This document shows, one piece after another, positions 52,291 through 60,009 of a stretch of DNA of 61,629 nucleotides (position 1 is the first letter of the stretch; every line of letters starts with the position of its first letter). A program made the position numbers and the translations under genes. Source of the stretch: Streptomyces sp. I05A-00742 (lineage in GTDB: Bacteria; Actinomycetota; Actinomycetes; Streptomycetales; Streptomycetaceae); the NCBI RefSeq assembly GCF_013055795.1, contig NZ_JABETO010000017.1, positions 75,931 through 137,559 of the forward strand, given 5' to 3'. The notes beneath the pieces are model-generated. The model was not told the DNA's origin. It made no database searches and worked only from the letters and a program-made list of their open reading frames with translations.

Positions 52291-53151
52291 TTGTACGCAC
52301 CACGTGAAGCGCACCCGCGTCCCCGGCACCGCCTGCGCCGCCGCCGCGAGGGCCGGTTCGGGGACGACGCCGACGACCGGGTAGCCGCCCGTCGTCGGGT
52401 GGTCGGCGAGGAAGACGACGGGGCGGCCGTCCGGGGGGACCTGTACCGCGCCCGACACCATGCCCTCGGAGGGCAGTTCGCCGGGGACGGAGCGCTCCAG
52501 GGTGGGGCCCTCGGTGCGGAGGCCGATGCGGTTGCTCGCGGAGGACACCCGGAAGTCGCCGCGGGCCAGGACGGTCAGGGCCTTCGGGGTGAACCAGTCG
52601 GCGCGCGGGCCGGGCAGCAGGGGCAGGACGAGCGCGTCGGCGGGCGGGGCGGGGCAGGGTGCCGTGTCCACGGAGGCGGGGGGCCCGCACGGGGGGCCGA
52701 GGGGCAGGATCGCGCCGTCGGACAGCGGTTCGGGGCCGAGGCCGGAGAGCAGGTCGCGGGAGCGGCTGCCGAGGACGGGCGGGACGTCGACGCCGCCGGC
52801 GAACGCGATGTAGCCGCGCAGGCCCGCCACCGCGGGCCCCACGTCGAGGACGGCCCCGGCCGGGACCCGGACCGGAGCGCCCCAGGCGACCGGCCGGCCG
52901 TCGGCGCGGACCGCGCAGGGCGCGCCCGTCACGGCCACGGTGACGGGCGTGTCGACGCGCACGGCACAGCCGTTGAGGGTGGTCTCCAGGGTCGCGCGGG
53001 TCACGGGGTTGCCGACGAGCCGGTTGGCCAGCCGGTGCGCGGGTCCGTCCAGGGCACCGGAGCGGGGTACGCCGAGGTGGGCGTGGCCGGGCCGGCCGAG
53101 GTCCTGCACGGTGGTCAGGGCTCCGGCCCGGATCACCGTCAGCGCGCTCAT
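52270..53151 (-). CDS. pxpC: 5-oxoprolinase subunit C (biotin-dependent carboxyltransferase-like)
   Basis: 293 residues. Landmarks are TTVQDLGRPGHAHLGVPRSG at the start, GLRGYIAFAGGVDVPPVLGS and VVFLADHPTTGGYPVVGVV. With PxpA and PxpB it forms the ATP-dependent enzyme that opens 5-oxoproline (pyroglutamate) to glutamate. Its ATG overlaps the pxpB stop by 4 bases. The C-terminal residues SPSGV and the stop are encoded by the intergenic repeat. Confidence 0.93.
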   Translation of the reverse strand: MSALTVIRAGALTTVQDLGRPGHAHLGVPRSGALDGPAHRLANRLVGNPVTRATLETTLNGCAVRVDTPVTVAVTGAPCAVRADGRPVAWGAPVRVPAGAVLDVGPAVAGLRGYIAFAGGVDVPPVLGSRSRDLLSGLGPEPLSDGAILPLGPPCGPPASVDTAPCPAPPADALVLPLLPGPRADWFTPKALTVLARGDFRVSSASNRIGLRTEGPTLERSVPGELPSEGMVSGAVQVPPDGRPVVFLADHPTTGGYPVVGVVPEPALAAAAQAVPGTRVRFTWCVQLSPSGV

Positions 53152-53771
53152 CCGCACGCCTCGAACCGCACCCGGGTGCCGGGCGCGAGCAGTGCGGCCG
53201 GTTCGCGCGCGGGGTCCCACATGACCGCGTCCGTCCGGCCGACGAGCAGCCAGCCGCCGGGGGAGGAGCGCGGGTAGACGCCGGTGTACGGGCCGGCCAG
53301 GCCGACCGAGCCGGCGGGGACGGCGGTGCGGGGGGTGGCCCGGCGCGGTACGTGCAACTCCGGTGGCAGGCCCGTGAGATAGCCGAAGCCGGGGGCGAAG
53401 CCGCAGAAGGCGACGCGGAAGTCGAGCGCGGAGTGGACGCGCGCCACCTCCGCCTCGGGGACCCCCCACAGCGCGGCGACCTCGGGCAGGTCGGCGCCGT
53501 CGTACCGCACCCGGATCACGACGGGCTCGCCCTCGGACGGGGGCAGGGGCGGCACGGTCCAGCGGGGGATCTCGGCCGCGAGGGCGGGCGGGTCGGCCAG
53601 GCCGTCGAGGAGGACGGTGCGGGCGGCGGGGACGATCTCGGTCATGGGCGGCAGGGTGCCCGCCTCCCGGCGGCAAAGGAGTTCGGCGTGCAGGGCCTGG
53701 GCCGCGGCGGTGTCCTCGACCTCGACGAGCAGCGCGTGCCGTCCGACGCGCAGCGGGCGCGGGGCGCTCAT
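53148..53771 (-). CDS. pxpB: 5-oxoprolinase subunit B
   Basis: 207 residues (KipI/PF02682). Signature segments are FCGFAPGFGYLTGLP, RRATPRTAVPAGSVGLAGPY and GVYPRSSPGGWLLVGRT. In Bacillus the KipI/KipA homologues were first described as kinase-A inhibitors, but the pxp grouping supports an enzyme subunit. It overlaps pxpC and pxpA by 4 bases each, so the three are translated together. Confidence 0.94.
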   Translation of the reverse strand: MSAPRPLRVGRHALLVEVEDTAAAQALHAELLCRREAGTLPPMTEIVPAARTVLLDGLADPPALAAEIPRWTVPPLPPSEGEPVVIRVRYDGADLPEVAALWGVPEAEVARVHSALDFRVAFCGFAPGFGYLTGLPPELHVPRRATPRTAVPAGSVGLAGPYTGVYPRSSPGGWLLVGRTDAVMWDPAREPAALLAPGTRVRFEACG

Positions 53772-54544
53772 ACGAACGCCTCCAGCCGGACGCCCGCCGC
53801 CTCCAGGGCCTCCCGCACCCGCCGGGCCAGCGCGGCGGCGCCGGGGGTGTCGCCGTGCAGGCACAGCGAGCGGGCCCGGACGGTGACCTCCTCGCCGGTG
53901 AGGGCGGTGACGGCGGCGTGCCGCGCCAGGCGGACCGACCGGGCCACGACGGCCTCCTCGTCGGTGATGACCGCGCCTTCGTGGCGGCGGGGGACGAGTG
54001 TGGCGCCGGCGGTGTACGCGCGGTCGGCGAACGCCTCGGTGACCACCGGGAGTCCGGCCTCCGCGGCAGCGGCGAGCAGCCGCGAGCCGGGCAGGCCCAG
54101 CACGGGCAGCCGGCCTCCCGCGCGCAGCACGCCGTCCACCACGGCGGCCGCCTGGCCGGCGTCGGTGACCGCGCGGTTGTAGAGCGCGCCGTGGGGTTTG
54201 ACGTACGCCACATCGGAGCCGGCCGCCCGCGCGAACACCCGCAACGCGCCGATCTGATAGGTGATCTCGTCCGCCAGTTCGTCCGGCGGCACGTCCATGG
54301 CGCGCCGCCCGAAGCCGGCCAGGTCCCGGTAGGAGACCTGGGCGCCGATGCGGACGCCGCGGGCGGCGGCGAGTTCGCAGACGCGGCGCATGGTCGAGGG
54401 GTCGCCGGCGTGGAAGCCGCAGGCCACGTTGGCGCTGGTGACGACCGCCAGCAGGGCCTCGTCGTCGGTCAGGTGCCAGCGTCCGAAGCCCTCTCCGAGG
54501 TCGGCGTTGAGGTCGAGGGCGGGAGCGGGTTCCGGGTGCGTCAC
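53768..54544 (-). CDS. pxpA: 5-oxoprolinase subunit A (LamB/YcsF family)
   Basis: 258 residues. The start of the family is clear: DLNADLGEGFGRWHLTDDEA, then NVACGFHAGDPSTMRRVC, VKPHGALYNRA and SLCLHGDTPGA, with metal- and substrate-like His/Asp residues. The GTG start overlaps the GntR stop by 4 bases, giving the operon gntR-pxpA-pxpB-pxpC. No longer start is needed because the family begins here. Confidence 0.94.
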   Translation of the reverse strand: MTHPEPAPALDLNADLGEGFGRWHLTDDEALLAVVTSANVACGFHAGDPSTMRRVCELAAARGVRIGAQVSYRDLAGFGRRAMDVPPDELADEITYQIGALRVFARAAGSDVAYVKPHGALYNRAVTDAGQAAAVVDGVLRAGGRLPVLGLPGSRLLAAAAEAGLPVVTEAFADRAYTAGATLVPRRHEGAVITDEEAVVARSVRLARHAAVTALTGEEVTVRARSLCLHGDTPGAAALARRVREALEAAGVRLEAFV

Positions 54545-55185
54545 GGGCGGTTCTCCAGCATCGTGTCGACGATCAGTTGCCGGGCGTCGTCCAGATAGGC
54601 GGTCAGTTCGGTCTCGGCACGGCCGAGTTCGCCGTTCGCGAGGAACCGTTCGATGGTGCGGTTGCGGATCAGGAAGGGCTGGTGGAAGCCGCGCGGCGAG
54701 GGCATCGCGTGGAAGGCCAGGCGCAGTTCGGCGAGCAGCCGGTCCATGGCGGCGTCGATGCGCGGGCTGTCGCTGAGCGCGGCCAGCGCGCGGTGGAAGC
54801 GCAGGTCGGCGGTGGCGACCTGGGGCCAGTCGCCGTCGTCGGCAGCCCATTCGGCCTCCGCGACGGCGGCCGTGACCGCCTCGCGCAGGGGCTGCGGTGC
54901 CCCGGCCGCCGCCCGTACCCCCGCGATCTCCAGGGCGGCGCGCAGGCAGTAGATGTCGCCGACGTCGGCGGGGCCTGGCGTCCGGACGAAGACCCCGCGG
55001 TTGAGCTGGTGTTCGACCAGGTTGTCGTGGACCAGCAGGCGGAACGCCTCGCGCAGCGTGTTGCGCGAGACGCCGAGGTCCTGGCCGAGCGCTTCTTCCG
55101 AGAGCTGGGTGCCGGGCGGCAGCACGCCGCCCTCGATGCGGTCGCGGAGCACGGCGGTGACGCGCTGCGCGGTGGAACGGGCCAT
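54541..55185 (-). CDS. GntR-family (FCD domain) regulator of the oxoprolinase unit
   Basis: 214 residues. The winged helix is in the first 70 (GTQLSEEALGQDLGVSRNTL then REAFRLLVHDNLVEH). The FCD effector domain follows, with likely metal or ligand residues in ATADLRFHRAL and NRTIERF. It heads the pxp operon and lies opposite the DUF969/DUF979 genes, with a palindrome TTGTTGAACAA between. Repression relieved by 5-oxoproline is the simplest model; this is inference. Confidence 0.92.
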   Translation of the reverse strand: MARSTAQRVTAVLRDRIEGGVLPPGTQLSEEALGQDLGVSRNTLREAFRLLVHDNLVEHQLNRGVFVRTPGPADVGDIYCLRAALEIAGVRAAAGAPQPLREAVTAAVAEAEWAADDGDWPQVATADLRFHRALAALSDSPRIDAAMDRLLAELRLAFHAMPSPRGFHQPFLIRNRTIERFLANGELGRAETELTAYLDDARQLIVDTMLENRP

Positions 55186-55266
55186 GACTTCTCCTGGGGA
55201 GAGGGTGACCTGCGCTGATTCATGGGAGGGCGGGGCCCGTTGGGATCGAGCCCGGACCCTTGAGGA

Positions 55267-55277
55267 TTGTTGAACAA
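55267..55277. promoter_or_regulatory. GntR-type operator between divergent oxoproline genes
   Basis: TTGTTGAACAA is a palindrome around one central base and fits FCD/FadR-like GntR sites. It lies 81 bases before gntR and 105 bases before the DUF969 gene, so one protein could control both directions. A second inverted repeat CCTCAC / GTGAGG lies at 55302-55321. Confidence 0.6.
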
Positions 55278-55382
55278 CATCTTAGCCTCCTCGGCAAGGA
55301 GCCTCACCTCATCGAGTGAGGACCGGGAATTCCGGGACTGCCGGGGACTCCGGGGATCCCGGGCACACGAAAGGCGGGCCGC

Positions 55383-56174
55383 ATGCTCGTTCTCCTGGGT
55401 GTCCTCGTGGTCGTGGCCGGGTTCGCCACCCGGCGCAACCCCCTCCTGGTGGTCGGCGTGGCCGGCATCGCCACCGGCCTGCTGGGCGGACTGTCGCCGC
55501 GCGAGGTGCTGGCGGCCTTCGGCACCGGCTTCGCCTCCAGTCGGGCCGTGACGATCTTCGCGGTGACCCTGCCGGTCATCGGCCTCTTGGAGCGCCACGG
55601 CCTCCAGGTCCAGGCCCGCCGTCTCGTCGGCCGCTTCGGCCGGCTCACCACCGGCCGCTTCCTCGCGCTCTACCTGTTACTCCGCCAGGTGACCGCCGCC
55701 GTCGGGCTGGGCGGCGCCTTCGGCCACGCGCAGACCGTGCTTCCGCTGGCCGCGCCGATGGCCGAGGGGGCGGCCGAGCGCCGCCACGGCGGGCCGCTGC
55801 CGACGAGGGTGCGGGAACGAATACGGTCCTTCGCCGCCAGCGCCGACAACGTCGGATTCTTCTTCGGCGAGGACGTCTTCCTGGCCGTCGGCTCCATCCT
55901 GCTCATCACCGGGTTCGTCAACACGACGTACCACACCCGGCTGGAGCCGTTGGAGCTCGCGCTCTGGGCGATCCCCACCGCCCTCTGCGCGCTGGCCGTG
56001 CACGGCTGGCGGCTGCTGCGGCTGGACCGGACGCTGCTCGCCGGCGTCCCGTCCGCAGATGCCCCGCCCGCGAGCACCCCGCCCCCGGGTACCCCGTCCG
56101 CCGGGACGGCCGCCTCCCGGACCGATGACGGACCGGACACCACCGGCCGGGACGGGCTGGAGACGGCCCGATGA
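55383..56174 (+). CDS. DUF969-type membrane protein, probable oxoproline transport subunit
   Basis: 263 residues with about 5-6 helices, then a Pro/Thr/Ser-rich cytoplasmic tail (about 218-263). Conserved-looking segments are GFATRRNPLLVVGVAGIATG, FASSRAVTIFAVTLPVIGLL and SADNVGFFFGEDVFLAVG. DUF969 and DUF979 genes sit with pxpABC in many bacteria, hence a proposed uptake role. Codon 99 is TTA (55677-55679). Its stop overlaps the DUF979 start (ATGA). Confidence 0.85.
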   Translation: MLVLLGVLVVVAGFATRRNPLLVVGVAGIATGLLGGLSPREVLAAFGTGFASSRAVTIFAVTLPVIGLLERHGLQVQARRLVGRFGRLTTGRFLALYLLLRQVTAAVGLGGAFGHAQTVLPLAAPMAEGAAERRHGGPLPTRVRERIRSFAASADNVGFFFGEDVFLAVGSILLITGFVNTTYHTRLEPLELALWAIPTALCALAVHGWRLLRLDRTLLAGVPSADAPPASTPPPGTPSAGTAASRTDDGPDTTGRDGLETAR

Positions 56175-57148
56175 TCAAGGCGGAGTGGTTCTACTGGCTG
56201 GTCGGCGCCCTCTTCCTGATGATGGCCGCCCAGATGCTCACCGACCGCGGCAACCCGCGGCGCCGCGGCAGCGCCGCCTTCTGGGGCCTGCTCGGCCTGG
56301 GCTTCGTCTACGGCACCTGGGTGGCGGACGGCAGCGCCCCCGCCGAACCCCTCGGCGCCGCCGTCCTCGTCATGGTCTGTCTGGCGGGGTTCGGCCTCAC
56401 CGGCCGCGGCACGGGAGCCGGCGACCCCGAGGCCGCGGCGCGCCGGCGCGAGGCGGGCGCCGAGCGGTTCGGCGGGCGGCTGTTCGTCCCCGCCCTGACC
56501 GTTCCGGCCGTCGCGCTCGTCTGCGCCGTCGGCCTCAAGAAAGTGCACTGGAACGGCGAGCCACTGTTACAGAAGGGCAGCGAGACCGTCCTCGGGCTCG
56601 GCATCGGCGCCGTCACCGCCCTCGTCGTCGGCATGGTGCTGCTCCGCGAGAAGCGGCCCGCCGAGGCGGTGCACGCCGGGCGTTCGATGCTCGAATCGAT
56701 GGGCTTCGCGCTGCTGCTGCCCCAGTTGCTCGCCACGCTCGGCGCGATCTTCTCCATCGCCGGGGTCGGCGAGCAGGTCCGCAGGATCACCACCGCCGCG
56801 CTCCCCGAGGGGTCGGTCCTCCTCGGGGTCGTCGTCTACTGCGCCGGGATGTTCCTGTTCACCGTCGTCATGGGCAACGGCTTCGCCGCCTTCCCGGTGA
56901 TGACCGCCGCCGTCGGCTGGCCGGTCCTCGTCGAGCAGGCGCACGGGAACGCCCCGGCCGTGCTCGCCGTCGGCATGCTCGCCGGCTTCTGCGGCACCCT
57001 CGTGACGCCGATGGCCGCCAACTACAACCTCGTGCCCGCCGCGCTGCTCGAACTCACGGACCAGTACGGCCCCATCAAGGCCCAACTGCCCACGGCTTTC
57101 ATCCTGCTAGGGTGCAATATGGTCATCATGTACGTGTTTGCCGTGTGA
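56171..57148 (+). CDS. DUF979-type membrane protein, partner of DUF969
   Basis: 325 residues with about 8-9 helices. Typical segments are WFYWLVGALFLMMAAQMLTD, FVMGNGFAAFPVMTAAVG-like motif VVMGNGFAAFPVMTAAVGW, GFCGTLVTPMAANYNLVPAA and a short cytoplasmic end. It probably forms a permease with DUF969 for 5-oxoproline or a related acid. Codon 133 is TTA (56567-56569), so both subunits carry the bldA codon. Confidence 0.86.
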   Translation: MIKAEWFYWLVGALFLMMAAQMLTDRGNPRRRGSAAFWGLLGLGFVYGTWVADGSAPAEPLGAAVLVMVCLAGFGLTGRGTGAGDPEAAARRREAGAERFGGRLFVPALTVPAVALVCAVGLKKVHWNGEPLLQKGSETVLGLGIGAVTALVVGMVLLREKRPAEAVHAGRSMLESMGFALLLPQLLATLGAIFSIAGVGEQVRRITTAALPEGSVLLGVVVYCAGMFLFTVVMGNGFAAFPVMTAAVGWPVLVEQAHGNAPAVLAVGMLAGFCGTLVTPMAANYNLVPAALLELTDQYGPIKAQLPTAFILLGCNMVIMYVFAV

Positions 57149-57244
57149 CGGGTGCCGGGGCGCCGTCGCGGGCGTTCCCGGCGGCGGACCGTTCCGACCG
57201 TGCCGTTTCGTCCGATGTCGGACCGACCGCCTACGCTGTGCGAC

Positions 57245-58777
57245 GTGACTTCTCCAGCCCCGGCGGCAGTTCCGCCCCAGCTCAACGGGCCCGCGCGCCC
57301 GGCCCCGGGCCCGGCCGCCGACGAGGGCCTGGCCCGCCGGCTGCGCGCGCTCGCGTGCACGGCGCCGCTGCACGACCTCGACACCCGCAAGGCCAACCTC
57401 GCGGGCGAGTACGGCGTCTACGCCATGGCGGAGGTGGCCCTGGCCGCCATCGACCTCGTCACGCTCAACATGGACTTCGACACCGGCGCCGACCACGAGC
57501 AGATAGTGGCCAGGCTCCTGCCGCGCGTCGCCGCCCAGGCCCCCGCGCGCCCCGCGGGCGAACACGAGCGCGTCGCCCGCTGGGTCCTGGAGAACCTCAT
57601 CAACGTCGGCAGCGTCGACCGAGGCTTCCGGGCCGTCTACGGCACGTTCGGCACGGACGGCGCCTACGTGCGCCGCGACTACGACTTCAAGCTGATCGAG
57701 GAGGTCCCGGGCCCCGGCGGCACGGTCTTCCTGCGCACCACCGACGAGGCCGTCAACGTCCTGGTCGGCGCCCTCGACACGGACGTCACCAGCGCGCAGA
57801 TCGCCGCCGAGGTCAAGCTGGAGGTCCTGGTCAGCCGGGGCCGCCTCGCCGACGCCCAGCTCGCCGCCGAGCAGGCCCGCTACCGCACCGTCCAGTACGC
57901 CGAGACCCTCCGCAAGACCCTCGACGCCACCCGGCGCAACGTCCGCGCGGTCGACTGGCTGCGGACCGTCCCCGACATGATCGACGAGGCGCTGGAGCAC
58001 GTCGCCGACCGCTACCGGCACGAGAACGCGATTCTCACCAACATCCGCAAGGTCCGCGACGAGGCCGCCTCCGGCATCGACCCCGAGCACAAGCGCCGCG
58101 CCGCCGAGCTCGTCGACATCGTCAAGGACTGCATCCGCCGGCACACCCAGCTCCAGTCCCGGCTGCTGGAGGCCGGCCCGCTCTTCCGCGCCGAGCAGGA
58201 CCGCCAGGCGTTCACCACCACCTCCGCCCGCGCCGGCCTCGACCTCTACGGTCAGCTCCTCGCCCCCGTCCTGCCGCTCCCCCTGGAACAGGCCGGGCGC
58301 GTCACCGACGCCTTCTTCGCCCGCGGCACCGGCCCGCGCACCCCCGCCTCCGTCCGCGTCACCGACCTCGTCGACCTCCTGCTGACCCCGCCCGCCGAAC
58401 GCGAGCACCTCGGCGCCGAGATGCCCGAGCCCGACCTCATCGCGACCCCCGACGACAGCCGCTTCAGCGAGGAGCAGCTCGCGAGCGCCATGGAGCTGCT
58501 CTCCCTGCCGCCGGACGCGCCCCGCCGGCTCTCCGGCCTGCTGGCCGAGGCGCGTCGTCGTGATCCCGAACTGCCGTATCTCGTCGCCCTGCTGGCCGTC
58601 CACGCGGCCAGCCCCGCTGTCGGCACGGCCTATCGGCAGGGTGAGCGCTCTCTGTTGTTCGCCGTGGACGACGGCACGGTGCTGGACGATCCGGAGTTCG
58701 GCGGCGCCGACCTTGTTGTGGGCACGGCGCTGCTCGATGCGGCCGGGATGGCCGCGGATCGGTCGGAGGCGTCGTGA
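57245..58777 (+). CDS. Kleisin-like subunit of an SMC-type complex (MukF/MksF/JetA-like)
   Basis: 510 residues, soluble, largely helical, from a GTG that follows TACGCT by 7 bases, so probably leaderless. The central part (about 215-320) is rich in charged helices such as RYRTVQYAETLRKTLDATR, suggesting coiled coil. I do not see a named motif; assignment rests on length, order and partnership with the winged-helix and ATPase genes downstream, as in MukFEB, MksFEB and Wadjet JetABC. The C-terminal VDDGTVLDDPEFGGADLVVG may be a separate small domain. Repeat D separates it from the next gene. Confidence 0.55.
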   Translation: MTSPAPAAVPPQLNGPARPAPGPAADEGLARRLRALACTAPLHDLDTRKANLAGEYGVYAMAEVALAAIDLVTLNMDFDTGADHEQIVARLLPRVAAQAPARPAGEHERVARWVLENLINVGSVDRGFRAVYGTFGTDGAYVRRDYDFKLIEEVPGPGGTVFLRTTDEAVNVLVGALDTDVTSAQIAAEVKLEVLVSRGRLADAQLAAEQARYRTVQYAETLRKTLDATRRNVRAVDWLRTVPDMIDEALEHVADRYRHENAILTNIRKVRDEAASGIDPEHKRRAAELVDIVKDCIRRHTQLQSRLLEAGPLFRAEQDRQAFTTTSARAGLDLYGQLLAPVLPLPLEQAGRVTDAFFARGTGPRTPASVRVTDLVDLLLTPPAEREHLGAEMPEPDLIATPDDSRFSEEQLASAMELLSLPPDAPRRLSGLLAEARRRDPELPYLVALLAVHAASPAVGTAYRQGERSLLFAVDDGTVLDDPEFGGADLVVGTALLDAAGMAADRSEAS

Positions 58778-58780
58778 GTG

Positions 58781-58988
58781 CCCCGGTCCCGCCCTTTCAC
58801 CGTTTCCCGGGGCTCTGGCCCGGACCCCGTGAAAGCACCTTCGGTGCTTGTCCTCAAACTCCCCCAGAGGGGGCACCCCCAACGGGCTGAATCAGCCCGT
58901 CCGGCGTTTGAGGACAACCGCGCGGAGCGCGGTTTCGGGGGTGCGGGGGCTCGCCCCCGCAGGAAACGGTGAAAGGGCGGGACCGGGG
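58781..58988. repeat. Intergenic nested palindrome, copy D (complete)
   Basis: The outer arms are 26-base perfect inverse copies at 58781-58806 and 58963-58988, containing CGCCCTTTCACCGTTTC. Inner arms GTCCTCAAAC and CGGCGTTTGAGGAC and the hairpin CCCCCAGAGGGGG lie between. It interrupts an otherwise operon-like gene trio. Confidence 0.9.
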
Positions 58989-59032
58989 CACCCCACCCCC
59001 CAGAGCAGCCACAACGCACAGGAGCACCAACG

Positions 59033-59926
59033 GTGATTGACGACCACGACGTCGACGAGACGGCACACCCGGACGCCGCCACCCCCGCCCCGAGCGGCAA
59101 CGCACCGCTCACCCCCGCCGACGCAGCCGACGCCGCCAGGCTCGTATCCTTCGGCCTCCAGCCCAGACTCCAGCCCGCCCGCGACCCCGACTACGCCGAA
59201 CTCCTGCGCCGCCACCGCGACGACCCCCCCTTCGCCCGGCTCGCCGACGCCATCGCCGCCGGCCTCGGCCTCGTCGTGCTGGAGGTCTCCACCCGGGCCG
59301 GCATGGCCGTCACCGCCGCCGAGGACTCCGTCTTCGCGGTCCGGATGGGCGACTACGCCCGCCGGGCCACCGTCGACTCCGGTGACCGCTTCCTGCACGG
59401 CCTCGCCCACCTGGCGGTCGCGGCGATGGCCTTCCCGCGCCCCGAGGACCTGGCCGACGACGGGTACATCGGCCGGATCACCGTCAACGGCGTCGACGCC
59501 TTCGTCCGGCAGGCGTGCCGCCGGCTGGAGGAGCGGGCCGCGGAGGGCGGCGAGAACACCGACCCTGTGACGGACGCCCCCGGCCTGGAGGCGGCCTGGC
59601 GGGTCTACGCGCGCCGCAGCGCCACCGGGGCGACCAAGGACGCCCGCCGCCTGGCCGGTTCCACCACCGGCATCATCGCCAAGGCCGTGGCCTTCCTCGT
59701 CGACTCCGGCTTCCTCCAGCGCACCGGGGACGACGCCGGCGGCGCCTACCGCACGACGCCCCGCTACCAGCTCCAGGTCCGCGACATGGCCGGCAGCGCC
59801 GCCATGGCCGAGCTGCTGGAGCTGGGCGTCGTCCCGGTCGGCGACGGCGTCGCCACCCTGCTGCCGCCCGACGACGCCGACGACCTCGACCTGGTCGCCG
59901 ACGCCGGCCTGCCGTTCCACGCCTGA
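59033..59926 (+). CDS. Kite/winged-helix subunit (MukE/MksE/JetB-like)
   Basis: 297 residues, acidic, starting at a GTG after GGAG. The C-terminal half carries a winged-helix-like pattern: GATKDARRLAGSTTGIIAKA, AVAFLVDSGFLQRTGD and YRTTPRYQLQVRDM. MukE-like proteins use tandem winged helices to bind the kleisin. The function is inferred from this pattern and from its place between a large helical protein and an SMC-like ATPase. Confidence 0.6.
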   Translation: MIDDHDVDETAHPDAATPAPSGNAPLTPADAADAARLVSFGLQPRLQPARDPDYAELLRRHRDDPPFARLADAIAAGLGLVVLEVSTRAGMAVTAAEDSVFAVRMGDYARRATVDSGDRFLHGLAHLAVAAMAFPRPEDLADDGYIGRITVNGVDAFVRQACRRLEERAAEGGENTDPVTDAPGLEAAWRVYARRSATGATKDARRLAGSTTGIIAKAVAFLVDSGFLQRTGDDAGGAYRTTPRYQLQVRDMAGSAAMAELLELGVVPVGDGVATLLPPDDADDLDLVADAGLPFHA

Positions 59927-60009
59927 CCGCTTCCCGACGACCGCTTCTGACCGTTTCCGACCGCCACACCTTTCGACCGCCACACCGCGACAAACGAGAG
60001 TCCGCCGCC

